From: an uncultured bacterium | GTDB taxonomy: Bacteria > Bacillota > Clostridia > Lachnospirales > Lachnospiraceae | Direction: 5' to 3' | Length of the DNA stretch: 64,000 nucleotides | Assembly (NCBI GenBank): GCA_947574055.1 | Contig: CANPIC010000001.1 | Span: 62,001-126,000 of the forward strand | In this document: positions 53,825-61,699 of the stretch, piece by piece | Position numbering within the stretch: position 1 is the stretch's first letter | How the letters are laid out: every line of letters begins with the position of its first letter | Notes under the pieces: generated by a model | Database searches by the model: none | Seen by the model: only the letters and a program-made list of their open reading frames with translations | Told to the model about the DNA's origin: nothing | Position numbers and translations under genes: made by a program

Positions 53825-54807
53825 TGGCTGGCAGCAGTATTAGTGTTAATTATAATGTAAGACCCTGTAAAAGTATCGAAAGAAAAATGATGTGTGAAAT
53901 GATTTCTAGATTGAATGCATTTGATCAGATTGAGAATTACAGATATATTGGAATGGGTGCGAAATACTTTGCAGACTTTTCACTGCTTCATAAAGAGTTT
54001 GGAATAACCGATATGATCAGTATGGAAATTAGTTCAGATGAAAATAATAAAAGGCGCTTTGAGTTTAACAAGCCATTTAATTGCATAAATATAAAATTTG
54101 GAAATGCAAGCGATATACTGAATAGTACCCAACTGCGGTGGGAGGGGATAAAGAATATTATATGGCTTGATTATGACGGAGGTATGCGTAGCAATCAGTT
54201 TCAAGATGTAGAAACCTGTATGGCCAAGGTGGATACGGGAAGTGTCATATTTATCAGTTTTAATATGGATTTGGGGGATGCTTTTAATAAGGGATCGCCG
54301 AACGAGAAGCTGGAAATCTATTGTTCAAGAATCGATAATAACTTACTTGTCGAATTGCTGACACCCAAAGATCTGGTAAAGGAAAAATTGTTTCAGACAA
54401 CAAATAGAATGTTTGATATCATAATCAAAAATAAAATTTCAATAAGAAATAAGACGATTTTAAACGAAAAAGAAAGATATCAATGCAGACAAGTGGCTTA
54501 TTTTAAGTATAAGGATTCGCAGGCAACTATGTTGACGCTTGGATGGATTGTATATAATAATAGCGATATTGAAGCATTTGAGAAATGTCGCTTTTCAGAT
54601 TTGGAATTTTATAATTGTACGGATCAGCCCTACGATATAACAGTCCCTAATTTTACATATAAGGAATTGAGTGTTCTTAACAAAAATATGCCTAATCTAT
54701 CATATCCGATCAAAGAAGCTGAATTTTTGCATGAACATGAGGTCATGGCTTATCACAAGATTTACAAATATTATCCGACGATATTTGAGACTTCCATCGT
54801 TTTGTAA
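53824..54807 (+). CDS. Unrecognised Rossmann/methyltransferase-like protein of the three-gene cassette
   Basis: A 327-residue protein with no family I can name with certainty. Its N-terminal part looks like a class I methyltransferase or related Rossmann fold: YRYIGMGAKYFADFSLLHK resembles a glycine loop, ISMEIS ends in an acidic residue as in strand 2, and NIIWLDYDGGM resembles the motif IV strand. The C-terminal 120 residues are mixed and end in an aromatic-rich helix. It begins within the stop of the ATPase (TAATG, GGAGG 8 bases upstream), so it is translated with it. A modification role next to the PAPS-reductase-like protein is plausible, but nothing in the sequence proves SAM binding. 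Confidence 0.6.
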   Translation: MAGSSISVNYNVRPCKSIERKMMCEMISRLNAFDQIENYRYIGMGAKYFADFSLLHKEFGITDMISMEISSDENNKRRFEFNKPFNCINIKFGNASDILNSTQLRWEGIKNIIWLDYDGGMRSNQFQDVETCMAKVDTGSVIFISFNMDLGDAFNKGSPNEKLEIYCSRIDNNLLVELLTPKDLVKEKLFQTTNRMFDIIIKNKISIRNKTILNEKERYQCRQVAYFKYKDSQATMLTLGWIVYNNSDIEAFEKCRFSDLEFYNCTDQPYDITVPNFTYKELSVLNKNMPNLSYPIKEAEFLHEHEVMAYHKIYKYYPTIFETSIVL

Positions 54808-54862
54808 ACGAATTCTGTTCCTTATTGTAATAAAGATAATAGCCAAGAACAGGGAGAAAAAA

Positions 54863-55981
54863 ATGTCACAAAACAATTTTTTTTCGTTTTACAAAAATAA
54901 AAAAGTTCTGCTCACCGGTCACACGGGTTTCAAGGGAAGCTGGATGTGCACCTTGTTAAAGCAGACGGGGGCAGTGGTAACCGGTTATGCGCTGGAAGCA
55001 CCGACATCCCCGTCTTTGTTTGACTTATGTGATATTGCAAATGGGATGCACAGTATAACAGGAGATATCAGAGATCTGGACAGGCTGATGGAAGTATGCA
55101 GGCAGGTTCAGCCGGAAATTGTAATTCATATGGCAGCGCAGCCGATTGTAAGGGAATCTTATAAGAATCCTGTTTATACGTATGAGGTCAATGTGATGGG
55201 GACCGTAAATCTGCTGGAGTGCGTGCGTCAGACGGACAGTGTGCGGTCTTTTGTCAATGTAACGACTGATAAAGTATATAAAAACCGGGAGTGGGAATGG
55301 GGCTACCGTGAGAATGAAGAGTTAAACGGCTATGATCCTTATTCTAATTCCAAGTCCTGTTCGGAACTGGTGACAGACAGCTATAAAAATGCTTTTTTCT
55401 CAGTAACAGATAAGGATATGGAAGGAAAGGCGGCGGGGAAAAAAGCGATTTCCACCGTGCGCGCCGGCAATGTGATCGGCGGCGGGGATTTTGCCATTGA
55501 CCGTATTATCCCGGACTGTATCAGAGCGGCAGAAAAGGGGGACAATATCATTGTGAGAAACCCTTACTCCGTCAGGCCGTACCAGCATGTCCTGGAGCCG
55601 GTGGCTGTTTATCTGATGTTAGCAGCCAGGCAATATGAAGATGACAGTCTTGCAGGCAGTTATAATGTAGGGCCGGATGAAGTGGACTGTTATACGACAG
55701 GCAGGCTGGTGGATTTGTTCTGTAAAACGTGGCGTGCCCAGACCGGCCAAGAAATCACCTGGATAAACAGATATGACGGTGGGCCGCATGAAGCGAATTT
55801 TCTGAAACTGGACTGCTCAAAACTGAAAAAGACATTTCACTGGCAACCGGTCTGGAATCTGGAACAGACGATGAGACGGATTGTGGAGTGGTCTGTATGC
55901 TATATACAAGGCGGGGATGCGAAGGCGTGTATGGAAGCGCAGGCAGAGGCGTATATAAGGGACTGGAACGATATCATATAA
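54863..55981 (+). CDS. rfbG: CDP-glucose 4,6-dehydratase
   Basis: A 372-residue short-chain dehydrogenase/reductase of the extended type. TGHTGFKGSWMCTLL is the NAD-binding glycine loop, VIHMAAQPIVRESYKNP the RfbG-typical block, and YDPYSNSKSCSE the YxxxK catalytic pair; VRAGNVIGGGDFA and RPYQHVLEP follow as in RfbG. It converts CDP-glucose to CDP-4-keto-6-deoxyglucose, the substrate of the rfbH product at the far end of the locus. AGGGAG at 54851-54856 fixes ATG 54863; an open frame further upstream lies inside the previous gene and is not used. GC content jumps back up at this gene. Confidence 0.93.
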   Translation: MSQNNFFSFYKNKKVLLTGHTGFKGSWMCTLLKQTGAVVTGYALEAPTSPSLFDLCDIANGMHSITGDIRDLDRLMEVCRQVQPEIVIHMAAQPIVRESYKNPVYTYEVNVMGTVNLLECVRQTDSVRSFVNVTTDKVYKNREWEWGYRENEELNGYDPYSNSKSCSELVTDSYKNAFFSVTDKDMEGKAAGKKAISTVRAGNVIGGGDFAIDRIIPDCIRAAEKGDNIIVRNPYSVRPYQHVLEPVAVYLMLAARQYEDDSLAGSYNVGPDEVDCYTTGRLVDLFCKTWRAQTGQEITWINRYDGGPHEANFLKLDCSKLKKTFHWQPVWNLEQTMRRIVEWSVCYIQGGDAKACMEAQAEAYIRDWNDII

Positions 55982-56019
55982 GATACGGATATGTTTGCCG
56001 ATGTGGCTGGGAGGCTAAG

Positions 56020-56796
56020 ATGAAGGTAGTGATTTTGGCGGGCGGACTGCCCAGTACGATAGCCGAGGACAAGCAGGGAATACCGAAACCGATGGTAGAA
56101 ATAGGAGAAAATCCCATTCTCTGGCATATCATGAAGAGTTATTCTTCGTTTGGGTTCAATGAGTTTATTGTCTGTGCCGGGTACAGAAAAGAACTGATCA
56201 AAGACTATTTTAACGATTTCTATATTTATCAGTCAGATATTACTGTGGATCTGAAAAGTAATACAATAGAGATCCATCAGAAAATTACTGAGGACTGGAA
56301 AGTCACGGTTGTCGATACCGGATTGTATGCGTCTACGGGACAGCGTGTCAGTCTGATTCAGAAGTATATTGACGGGGAGGAATTTATTGTCAATTTCGGT
56401 GACTGTCTGTCAGACATTGATATCAACAGCCTGATTGCGGGGCATCATGAAAAAGGGAAGCTGGCTACAGTGGCACTGGCGCATCCGGCAGGAAGGAATA
56501 AAATACTGGAAATTGATGAAGAGGGCAATTATCTGGGGTTTCATAAACATGATTCAGAAGAGAACCATGCCTGGGTAAATGCGGGTACTTATGTATTTCA
56601 CAGGCAGGTATTTCAGTATCTGATGGGAAACTACCAGCTTGAAAAGCAGCTTCTTGAGGTACTGGCAGAAAAGCAGCAGATCACTACCTATAAGCATACG
56701 GGCTTTTGGTCTCCGATTGAAACCAAGCGGGATAAAGAACAGATGGAAAATCTCTGGAATGCGGGGATAGCGCCATGGAAAATATGGCAGGGGTGA
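56020..56796 (+). CDS. Glucose-1-phosphate cytidylyltransferase paralogue with altered nucleotide loop
   Basis: A 258-residue homologue of RfbF. KPMVEIGENPILWHIM, TGFWSPIETKRDK and the overall length match the family, but the nucleotide-binding loop reads LAGGLPSTIAEDKQ where active enzymes have LAGGLGTRLxEET. The usual Gly-Thr-Arg is lost, and the YGDG metal motif reads NFGDCLSD. It is thus a diverged partner copy beside the canonical gene that follows six bases later. It may have another sugar phosphate as substrate, pair with its neighbour as a regulatory subunit, or be inactive. ATG 56020 has GGGAGG at 56009-56014. Confidence 0.78.
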   Translation: MKVVILAGGLPSTIAEDKQGIPKPMVEIGENPILWHIMKSYSSFGFNEFIVCAGYRKELIKDYFNDFYIYQSDITVDLKSNTIEIHQKITEDWKVTVVDTGLYASTGQRVSLIQKYIDGEEFIVNFGDCLSDIDINSLIAGHHEKGKLATVALAHPAGRNKILEIDEEGNYLGFHKHDSEENHAWVNAGTYVFHRQVFQYLMGNYQLEKQLLEVLAEKQQITTYKHTGFWSPIETKRDKEQMENLWNAGIAPWKIWQG

Positions 56797-56801
56797 ACAG
56801 C

Positions 56802-57575
56802 ATGAAAACAGTAATACTTGCCGGGGGGATGGGTACCCGATTCAGTGAGGAGACACAAATTCGCCCCAAACCGATGATTGAGATTGGCAATAAGCCGATA
56901 CTTTGGCATATCATGCATACCTATTCTGCATATGGACAGAATGAATTTATCATCTGTTGTGGTTATAAAGGGCATATGATCAAAGACTATTTTGTACATT
57001 ATTATATGTATCAATCGGATGTGACCTTTTCCGTAAAAGAAAGGGAACGTATGGAGCATAAAAATACTGCAGAGAAGTGGAAAGTAACGCTCGCGGATAC
57101 CGGACTGCGTACACTAACTGCAGGTCGCCTGCTGAAGATCAGGACATATCTTGAAAAAGAGGATACTTTTATGCTTACTTACGGGGATGGTGTGGCTGAT
57201 GTGGACATCAGTGCATTGCTTGCTTTTCATAAAAGCCATGGCAGGATCGCAACGATATCCACAACCCAGCCTGAGGGCAGATTTGGCGCGATCAAAATCG
57301 GGGAAAACGGACAGGTAGAAAGTTTTAAAGAAAAAGCCCGAAGAGATCAGTCCTGGGTCAACATTGGCTATATGGTGTTTGATGGCAGGGTATTTGGATA
57401 TCTGGGCGACGGAACTGAGATGTTGGAAGCATCTCCTTTTGAAAGACTGGCAGCAGACGGAGAAATGATGGCATACCGGCATCCGGGATTTTGGTCTCCG
57501 ATGGATACGATCAGGGACAAGGCATATCTGGAGGATTTATGGGAGTCAGGCAGGGCGCCATGGAAAGTGTGGTAA
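56802..57575 (+). CDS. rfbF: Glucose-1-phosphate cytidylyltransferase
   Basis: A 257-residue enzyme of the usual RfbF length. VILAGGMGTRFSEETQIRPK is the intact CTP-binding loop, PKPMIEIGNKPILWHIM the substrate block, LTYGDGVADVD the metal-binding Asp, and FWSPMDTIRDK the C-terminal family mark. It makes CDP-glucose from glucose-1-phosphate and CTP, the first step towards CDP-3,6-dideoxyhexoses. ATG 56802 follows GCAGGGGTGAA; an earlier ATG at 56775 lies inside the upstream gene. Confidence 0.93.
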   Translation: MKTVILAGGMGTRFSEETQIRPKPMIEIGNKPILWHIMHTYSAYGQNEFIICCGYKGHMIKDYFVHYYMYQSDVTFSVKERERMEHKNTAEKWKVTLADTGLRTLTAGRLLKIRTYLEKEDTFMLTYGDGVADVDISALLAFHKSHGRIATISTTQPEGRFGAIKIGENGQVESFKEKARRDQSWVNIGYMVFDGRVFGYLGDGTEMLEASPFERLAADGEMMAYRHPGFWSPMDTIRDKAYLEDLWESGRAPWKVW

Positions 57576-58540
57576 AAAGTATGGAAAACCAAGATAAGAT
57601 CAGAGGAGTCGTAATTACTGGTCCCACCGGGGCGATAGGAACTGCCCTGATTCAGTTGTGTATTGAGCAAAGGGTAAAAGTGCTGGCGATTGTCAGGAAA
57701 GGATCGGACAGAAAAGCGCGGCTTCCCCAGTCCCCTCTTTTGAGGATCCTGGAGTGCAGCCTGGATGGCCTGAAAACACTGGATGAAAACAGGCTGCGCA
57801 TGGCTGGCGCAGAAATAGGCAGATATGATATATTTTATCATTTTGCATGGGCGGCTACCATTGGCGATGGCAGAAATGATATGCGGCTACAGACGGAAAA
57901 CATCCGTTATGCGTTGGATGCGGTGGCACTGGCATCACGCCTGGGCTGTCATACGTTTATCGGTGCAGGCTCTCAGGCAGAGTATGGGCGTTGTCATACA
58001 AAGCTGTCAGATCTGACACCGACATTTCCTGAAAATGGCTATGGTATGGCAAAACTATGTGCAGGCCAGATGACACGTCTGGAATGTAGAAAGTATGGAC
58101 TGGGGCATATCTGGGCACGGATTCTCAGTGTATACGGCCCTGGCGATGGGGAAAAGACGATGATCAGCATGGTCATCCGCAGCCTGTTGGCAGGTGAGCG
58201 GCCGGCTCTGACGAAAGGGGAACAGATGTGGGATTATCTGTATTCCGGAGATGCGGCGCGGGCTATGTATCTGCTCGGGAAGAGCGGCAGGGACGGCAGT
58301 ATATATTGTATTGGCAGCGGACAGGCCAGACCTTTGCGGGAATATATTGAGATTTTGCGGGATTGCATGAACCCGGAACTGAAACCGGACTTTGGAGCGG
58401 TGCCGTATGGAGAAAAACAAATTATGTATCTCTGCGCCGATATCGGGAAATTAACGGAGGATACGGGATTTGTGCCAGAGGTAGAGTTTGCGGAAGGGAT
58501 CCGGGAAACCATTGCGTGGAAGAGAGCCGGCAGCAGATGA
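57560..58540 (+). CDS. NAD(P)-dependent epimerase/reductase (CDP-abequose/paratose synthase-like)
   Basis: An extended SDR protein of about 319-326 residues. VVITGPTGAIGTALIQL is the Rossmann glycine loop (TGxxGxxG) and YGMAKLCAGQM carries the YxxxK catalytic pair; SQAEYG supplies the upstream Ser. Its place at the end of an rfbG-rfbF-rfbF run fits the final 4-keto reductase or epimerase of a CDP-dideoxyhexose pathway (RfbJ/RfbS-like), or a YerF-like reductase if the TPP enzyme adds a branch. ATG 57560 overlaps the previous gene by 16 bases; ATG 57581 is the alternative start and also leaves the domain whole. Followed by a terminator. Confidence 0.8.
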   Translation: MESVVKSMENQDKIRGVVITGPTGAIGTALIQLCIEQRVKVLAIVRKGSDRKARLPQSPLLRILECSLDGLKTLDENRLRMAGAEIGRYDIFYHFAWAATIGDGRNDMRLQTENIRYALDAVALASRLGCHTFIGAGSQAEYGRCHTKLSDLTPTFPENGYGMAKLCAGQMTRLECRKYGLGHIWARILSVYGPGDGEKTMISMVIRSLLAGERPALTKGEQMWDYLYSGDAARAMYLLGKSGRDGSIYCIGSGQARPLREYIEILRDCMNPELKPDFGAVPYGEKQIMYLCADIGKLTEDTGFVPEVEFAEGIRETIAWKRAGSR

Positions 58541-58690
58541 AAATATGATGGAATCCATAGGCAGCGGCATTTAATACCAATTATTACCTTTGTGGGAAAG
58601 AGCCTTGATATGCCGCCCGGAATCCTGTCAGCCCAGCTATCAGCACACTACATTGAGAAAGAATAAAAGAAAATTGAATACGACGCAGAC

Positions 58691-58740
58691 GCGACGTTTC
58701 TTTATTCCTATACAGGGAGAACAGGAACGTTGCTTTTTTT
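58691..58740 (+). terminator. Rho-independent terminator of the CDP-sugar genes
   Basis: GCGACGTTTC (58691-58700) pairs with GGAACGTTGC (58724-58733) over ten positions with two G-U pairs, followed at once by seven T (58734-58740). Lies 150 bases after the epimerase stop. Confidence 0.7.
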
Positions 58741-58920
58741 ATACCTGAGATGGTCAAGCATTTTTGTAACACTGCCCCGGAAAAGTTATGGATTATTTGT
58801 ATAACTGTTTCGCTTTTCAAATGGTGTTATATAACGTAAGCGTCAAAGCGGGCGTTCTCTCTTTGTATGGTATAAACAGCGCGGCCTATGCGGGGTGCAT
58901 CTGATAATCCTACCCAGCAC

Positions 58921-59010
58921 TGGACACGGATCAGTACCAATAACACCATCGAACGGCTTAACGAGAGAGCAAACTACATACTTCCAGGAGCATGTATTTC
59001 TTATAGGTGA
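58921..59010 (+). mobile_element. Remnant of an IS256/mutator-type transposase gene
   Basis: A 29-codon frame reads WTRISTNNTIERLNERAN, close to the C-terminal TTNxIERLNxEIRRR block of IS256-family transposases. It ends at a TGA and has no start. No terminal repeats or flanking target duplication were found, so it marks an old insertion at the edge of the glycan locus. Confidence 0.42.
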
Positions 59011-59123
59011 TTGCACTCTGAATCGGAAGTGGTTGCTGTGAAATATTGGATTTGGGTGGTACAAATCTCCGGAAAGAATGTGCTATTTAAACACAATACT
59101 CCAATATAGTAAAAATAATTAAG

Positions 59124-59146
59124 AATTACCATATGTGGTAGTAATT
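59124..59146 (+). promoter_or_regulatory. Imperfect palindrome before the HTH gene
   Basis: AATTACCA-TATG-TGGTAGTAATT forms an inverted repeat with one extra base in one arm, 59 bases before the HTH start. It could be the operator of that regulator. A perfect TATAAT (59174-59179) follows, but without a good -35. Confidence 0.3.
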
Positions 59147-59204
59147 ACACGGAAAAATGGTATAGAATCAGCTTATAATCAGATGCGGGAGGATGGGACG
59201 GACG

Positions 59205-59447
59205 ATGGAAGAACAAATGATATTATCGAAAAGAATCGAGTATTTTTGTAAAAAAAGCGGAATTTCTTATTACTCTTTGTCATATAAATCTGCCGTACCT
59301 ATGACGACTTTGATGCATATTATAAACTGCTCAACCAAAAATCCGGGAATTTTTACAATATTTAAGATCTGTAATGGGCTAAATATTTCCATAATCGAGT
59401 TTTTTAATGCTGAGGAATTTGCTGGAATTGAATATAAGTTAGAGTGA
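59205..59447 (+). CDS. Small XRE/Cro-type HTH regulator
   Basis: An 80-residue protein nearly all HTH: LSKRIEYFCKKSGISYYSLS (helices 1-2), VPMTTLMHIIN (recognition helix) and the closing PGIFTIFKICNGLNISIIEFF, the usual tail of Cro/C1-type domains. No ligand or protease domain. GGGAGG at 59187-59192 serves ATG 59205; the ATG at 59193 is too close to that site. It lies 84 bases before the lipoprotein gene and likely controls that unit. Similar small XRE proteins are common solitary regulators in clostridia. Confidence 0.82.
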   Translation: MEEQMILSKRIEYFCKKSGISYYSLSYKSAVPMTTLMHIINCSTKNPGIFTIFKICNGLNISIIEFFNAEEFAGIEYKLE

Positions 59448-59531
59448 CAATCTTTACGATTCTGGGATAATGGATGATTGGGCTAAAGCCCGGATGAAAA
59501 TAAAATACAAAAGGGGCATGGGAAACAGAAG

Positions 59532-61232
59532 ATGAAAAAAGAAATAGGCATAAGAAATGGTTTATATGTACTGATATATTGTGCTGTACTTGTTATATTG
59601 TTGTCTGCACTTGCTGGGTGCGGAGCAGGACAGAAGTCTGAAATGGAACCGGTAGAGGATTTTGTTTTTCCAGGTATTGAAGATATTGTAAGTGTTGATG
59701 AAGAAATAAATGGCGAACCCGGTGCCGTTTCATACTCTTCGGTAGTACCGGTTAAAGTTTATGTGGACAATACCGGTAGCATGACGGGTTTTACATTTAA
59801 TGAAGTCGGAGAATCAAAGAAGCCGAGTACGAAATTTAAGGCATTGATGCGTTGTATTCAGGATATGGGGAGGATGCAGACCGCAGAATACTATGTGCTT
59901 GATGCGGATGTGCAGAATTGGGTTTTATATGAAGATGGTCTGTATGAAAACTTTGATAAACCTGATTTTTATGTTTATTGGGCGCCATCGAATGTGCAGC
60001 CGGGGCCTTTGACCAAACTTTATATGGAAGGAGGGTTGGATAAAAATTGTATTAATGTTGTGTTTACGGATCTTGCGGAACAAAATCTGAATAATACACT
60101 TCTTGCGGAACAGATTCAGAATATGTGCAGGGAAAGCGGCTGTGATGTGGATTTGTATGCTTTTAAATTTCCGTTCCACGGGCTTACACAAGTGCCTTCA
60201 CCGGACGGGTATGGGATGATCGAAGGGATGGTTGAAGGAGAACTGAAACCATATTACATGATTATCACAGGGCCATCCGGATATATGGATAGGTATCGTC
60301 AGGGTCTGCAGAATTTATTGACGAAGGCAGGTCTTGTTGAGGGAACGGATTATTATACGGCAACGAGTAAGGTAAGCATGAACAAAGACAGGATTTTCCT
60401 GTCAGATGTAGTTTTCGTGCCATTTGCCGGTTATGATGACATTGTGGAGGAATATAAAGAAAAGAAGAAACAGGAAAAGGAACAGGATCAGATAGCCGGT
60501 CAAAGCGGGGAGGATGCTGCAGAGGCAGAAGGAAGCGGGGAAAAAGCAGCCAAATCCATGGAATTGCAATCGAAAAATCTGATCAGACATGAGGATACAA
60601 ATCACTTATTTGTAAACAGTTCCGAAACGGAAGTGGCCGCCTTCAGATATGAAAAAGTCGAGGGAATATCGAAAACGGCAGGGGACTGGAGATTAAATTT
60701 TTATATCCCCTTAAAGGATTACGGAAATCCTGATTTGAACTATAGCTATACCATTGATTTCTATACGATAGAGCAGCCGGAAGAAGCAGAAGCGGAGGCG
60801 GATCAGGATAAAGAGATATCGGAAAGTGCGGCGCAAAAAAGGGCATCAGGCAGGTGGGTAAAAGACGAAGATCCGTCAATAGAGGTGGTCTATCGAATGG
60901 AGGACAATACAGGGAAAAGCAATGCGGAATTTCCCAAAGTCATATATTATTCTTTTACGAATAAAGTGGAGATGGATCGGGGTGCGCAGGACAGTCTTGC
61001 ACTGATAAAAATCTGGAAGGATGAGATAAAAACCTATGAGATCCCCGTATGGCTTGAGGAATTTGATACCGGAATGACGGACGATTATTTTACGCGTACC
61101 TTTAATCTGGAAGGGTTTTATAACGTCCTGTTCAGCGGAGGAAATGGGTTTATCGAGGGACAGGAATTTCATGTAAAATCAATCTATGCTCAAATTCCGA
61201 TCTTGTTAATGGATATGGACAGGATCGGGTGA
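59532..61232 (+). CDS. Lipoprotein with von Willebrand A-like motif
   Basis: A 566-residue secreted lipoprotein. A hydrophobic signal (about residues 11-29) ends in SALAGCGAG, a lipobox with Cys30. Residues about 75-290 look like a von Willebrand A fold: VYVDNTGSMTGF gives a MIDAS-like D-x-T-G-S, and NVVFTDLAEQN is in the place of the second metal loop. Two Lys/Glu/Ala-rich stretches (about 305-340 and 415-440) are probably flexible linkers before C-terminal beta-rich parts. It would sit on the outer face of the membrane. It is followed by a membrane protein and a tubulin-like protein, so it may be the outside part of a membrane-spanning machine. No function is known to me. Confidence 0.75.
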   Translation: MKKEIGIRNGLYVLIYCAVLVILLSALAGCGAGQKSEMEPVEDFVFPGIEDIVSVDEEINGEPGAVSYSSVVPVKVYVDNTGSMTGFTFNEVGESKKPSTKFKALMRCIQDMGRMQTAEYYVLDADVQNWVLYEDGLYENFDKPDFYVYWAPSNVQPGPLTKLYMEGGLDKNCINVVFTDLAEQNLNNTLLAEQIQNMCRESGCDVDLYAFKFPFHGLTQVPSPDGYGMIEGMVEGELKPYYMIITGPSGYMDRYRQGLQNLLTKAGLVEGTDYYTATSKVSMNKDRIFLSDVVFVPFAGYDDIVEEYKEKKKQEKEQDQIAGQSGEDAAEAEGSGEKAAKSMELQSKNLIRHEDTNHLFVNSSETEVAAFRYEKVEGISKTAGDWRLNFYIPLKDYGNPDLNYSYTIDFYTIEQPEEAEAEADQDKEISESAAQKRASGRWVKDEDPSIEVVYRMEDNTGKSNAEFPKVIYYSFTNKVEMDRGAQDSLALIKIWKDEIKTYEIPVWLEEFDTGMTDDYFTRTFNLEGFYNVLFSGGNGFIEGQEFHVKSIYAQIPILLMDMDRIG

Positions 61233-61289
61233 TCAATGGCTGTGTTTCAGGGATGCAAAAGATAATACTCACAGGGAGGGACGGATACA

Positions 61290-61688
61290 ATGGTGAAAAG
61301 ATGGTTGAGAGGTACACTGCTTATGGTAGCGGCAGTTCTGCTGGTATATATTTCCGGCAAAGTGATTCTGGAAATGGATTTACTTATGTTTAATCCAAAG
61401 AACAGAGGGATGATGTTTGCGGGCATTGTATGGTTCCCTCTTTTCCTTTATGAAATCGTATATGGGGTGTGGTTTCTCAGATGCGCGAAAAAAGGAAAAT
61501 GGAATTATACGATTTATAAGGGAACGGGATTTTTGCTTATATTCACCGCAATCATATATTTGGCGGCTATTGTCTGGAGCTTTTCCCAAATGGGTTTTCT
61601 GAGTGAGGCAATCCTGTTTGTTATGATAAGCTTTACCATTACGACGATGGCTTTTGGGTATTCATTATTACGCATCAGACCGTTTTAA
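61290..61688 (+). CDS. Small four-helix membrane protein
   Basis: A 132-residue protein with four hydrophobic segments, at about residues 5-27, 38-60, 75-95 and 103-124, and short loops. No recognisable domain. GGGAGGGA precedes ATG 61290 and the tubulin-like gene starts 11 bases after its stop, so it belongs to that unit. It may anchor the lipoprotein or the cytoplasmic partner. Confidence 0.7.
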   Translation: MVKRWLRGTLLMVAAVLLVYISGKVILEMDLLMFNPKNRGMMFAGIVWFPLFLYEIVYGVWFLRCAKKGKWNYTIYKGTGFLLIFTAIIYLAAIVWSFSQMGFLSEAILFVMISFTITTMAFGYSLLRIRPF

Positions 61689-61699
61689 GGAGGAAACAA

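Larger units (their letters stand above)
58541..59204 (+). other. 664-base junction: terminator, transposase remnant, regulatory region
   Basis: This stretch separates the glycan locus from the next unit. It holds a rho-independent terminator (58691-58740), a decayed transposase piece (58921-59010) and an AT-rich region with an imperfect palindrome (59124-59146) and TATAAT (59174-59179) before the HTH gene. No intact gene was found. Confidence 0.55.
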
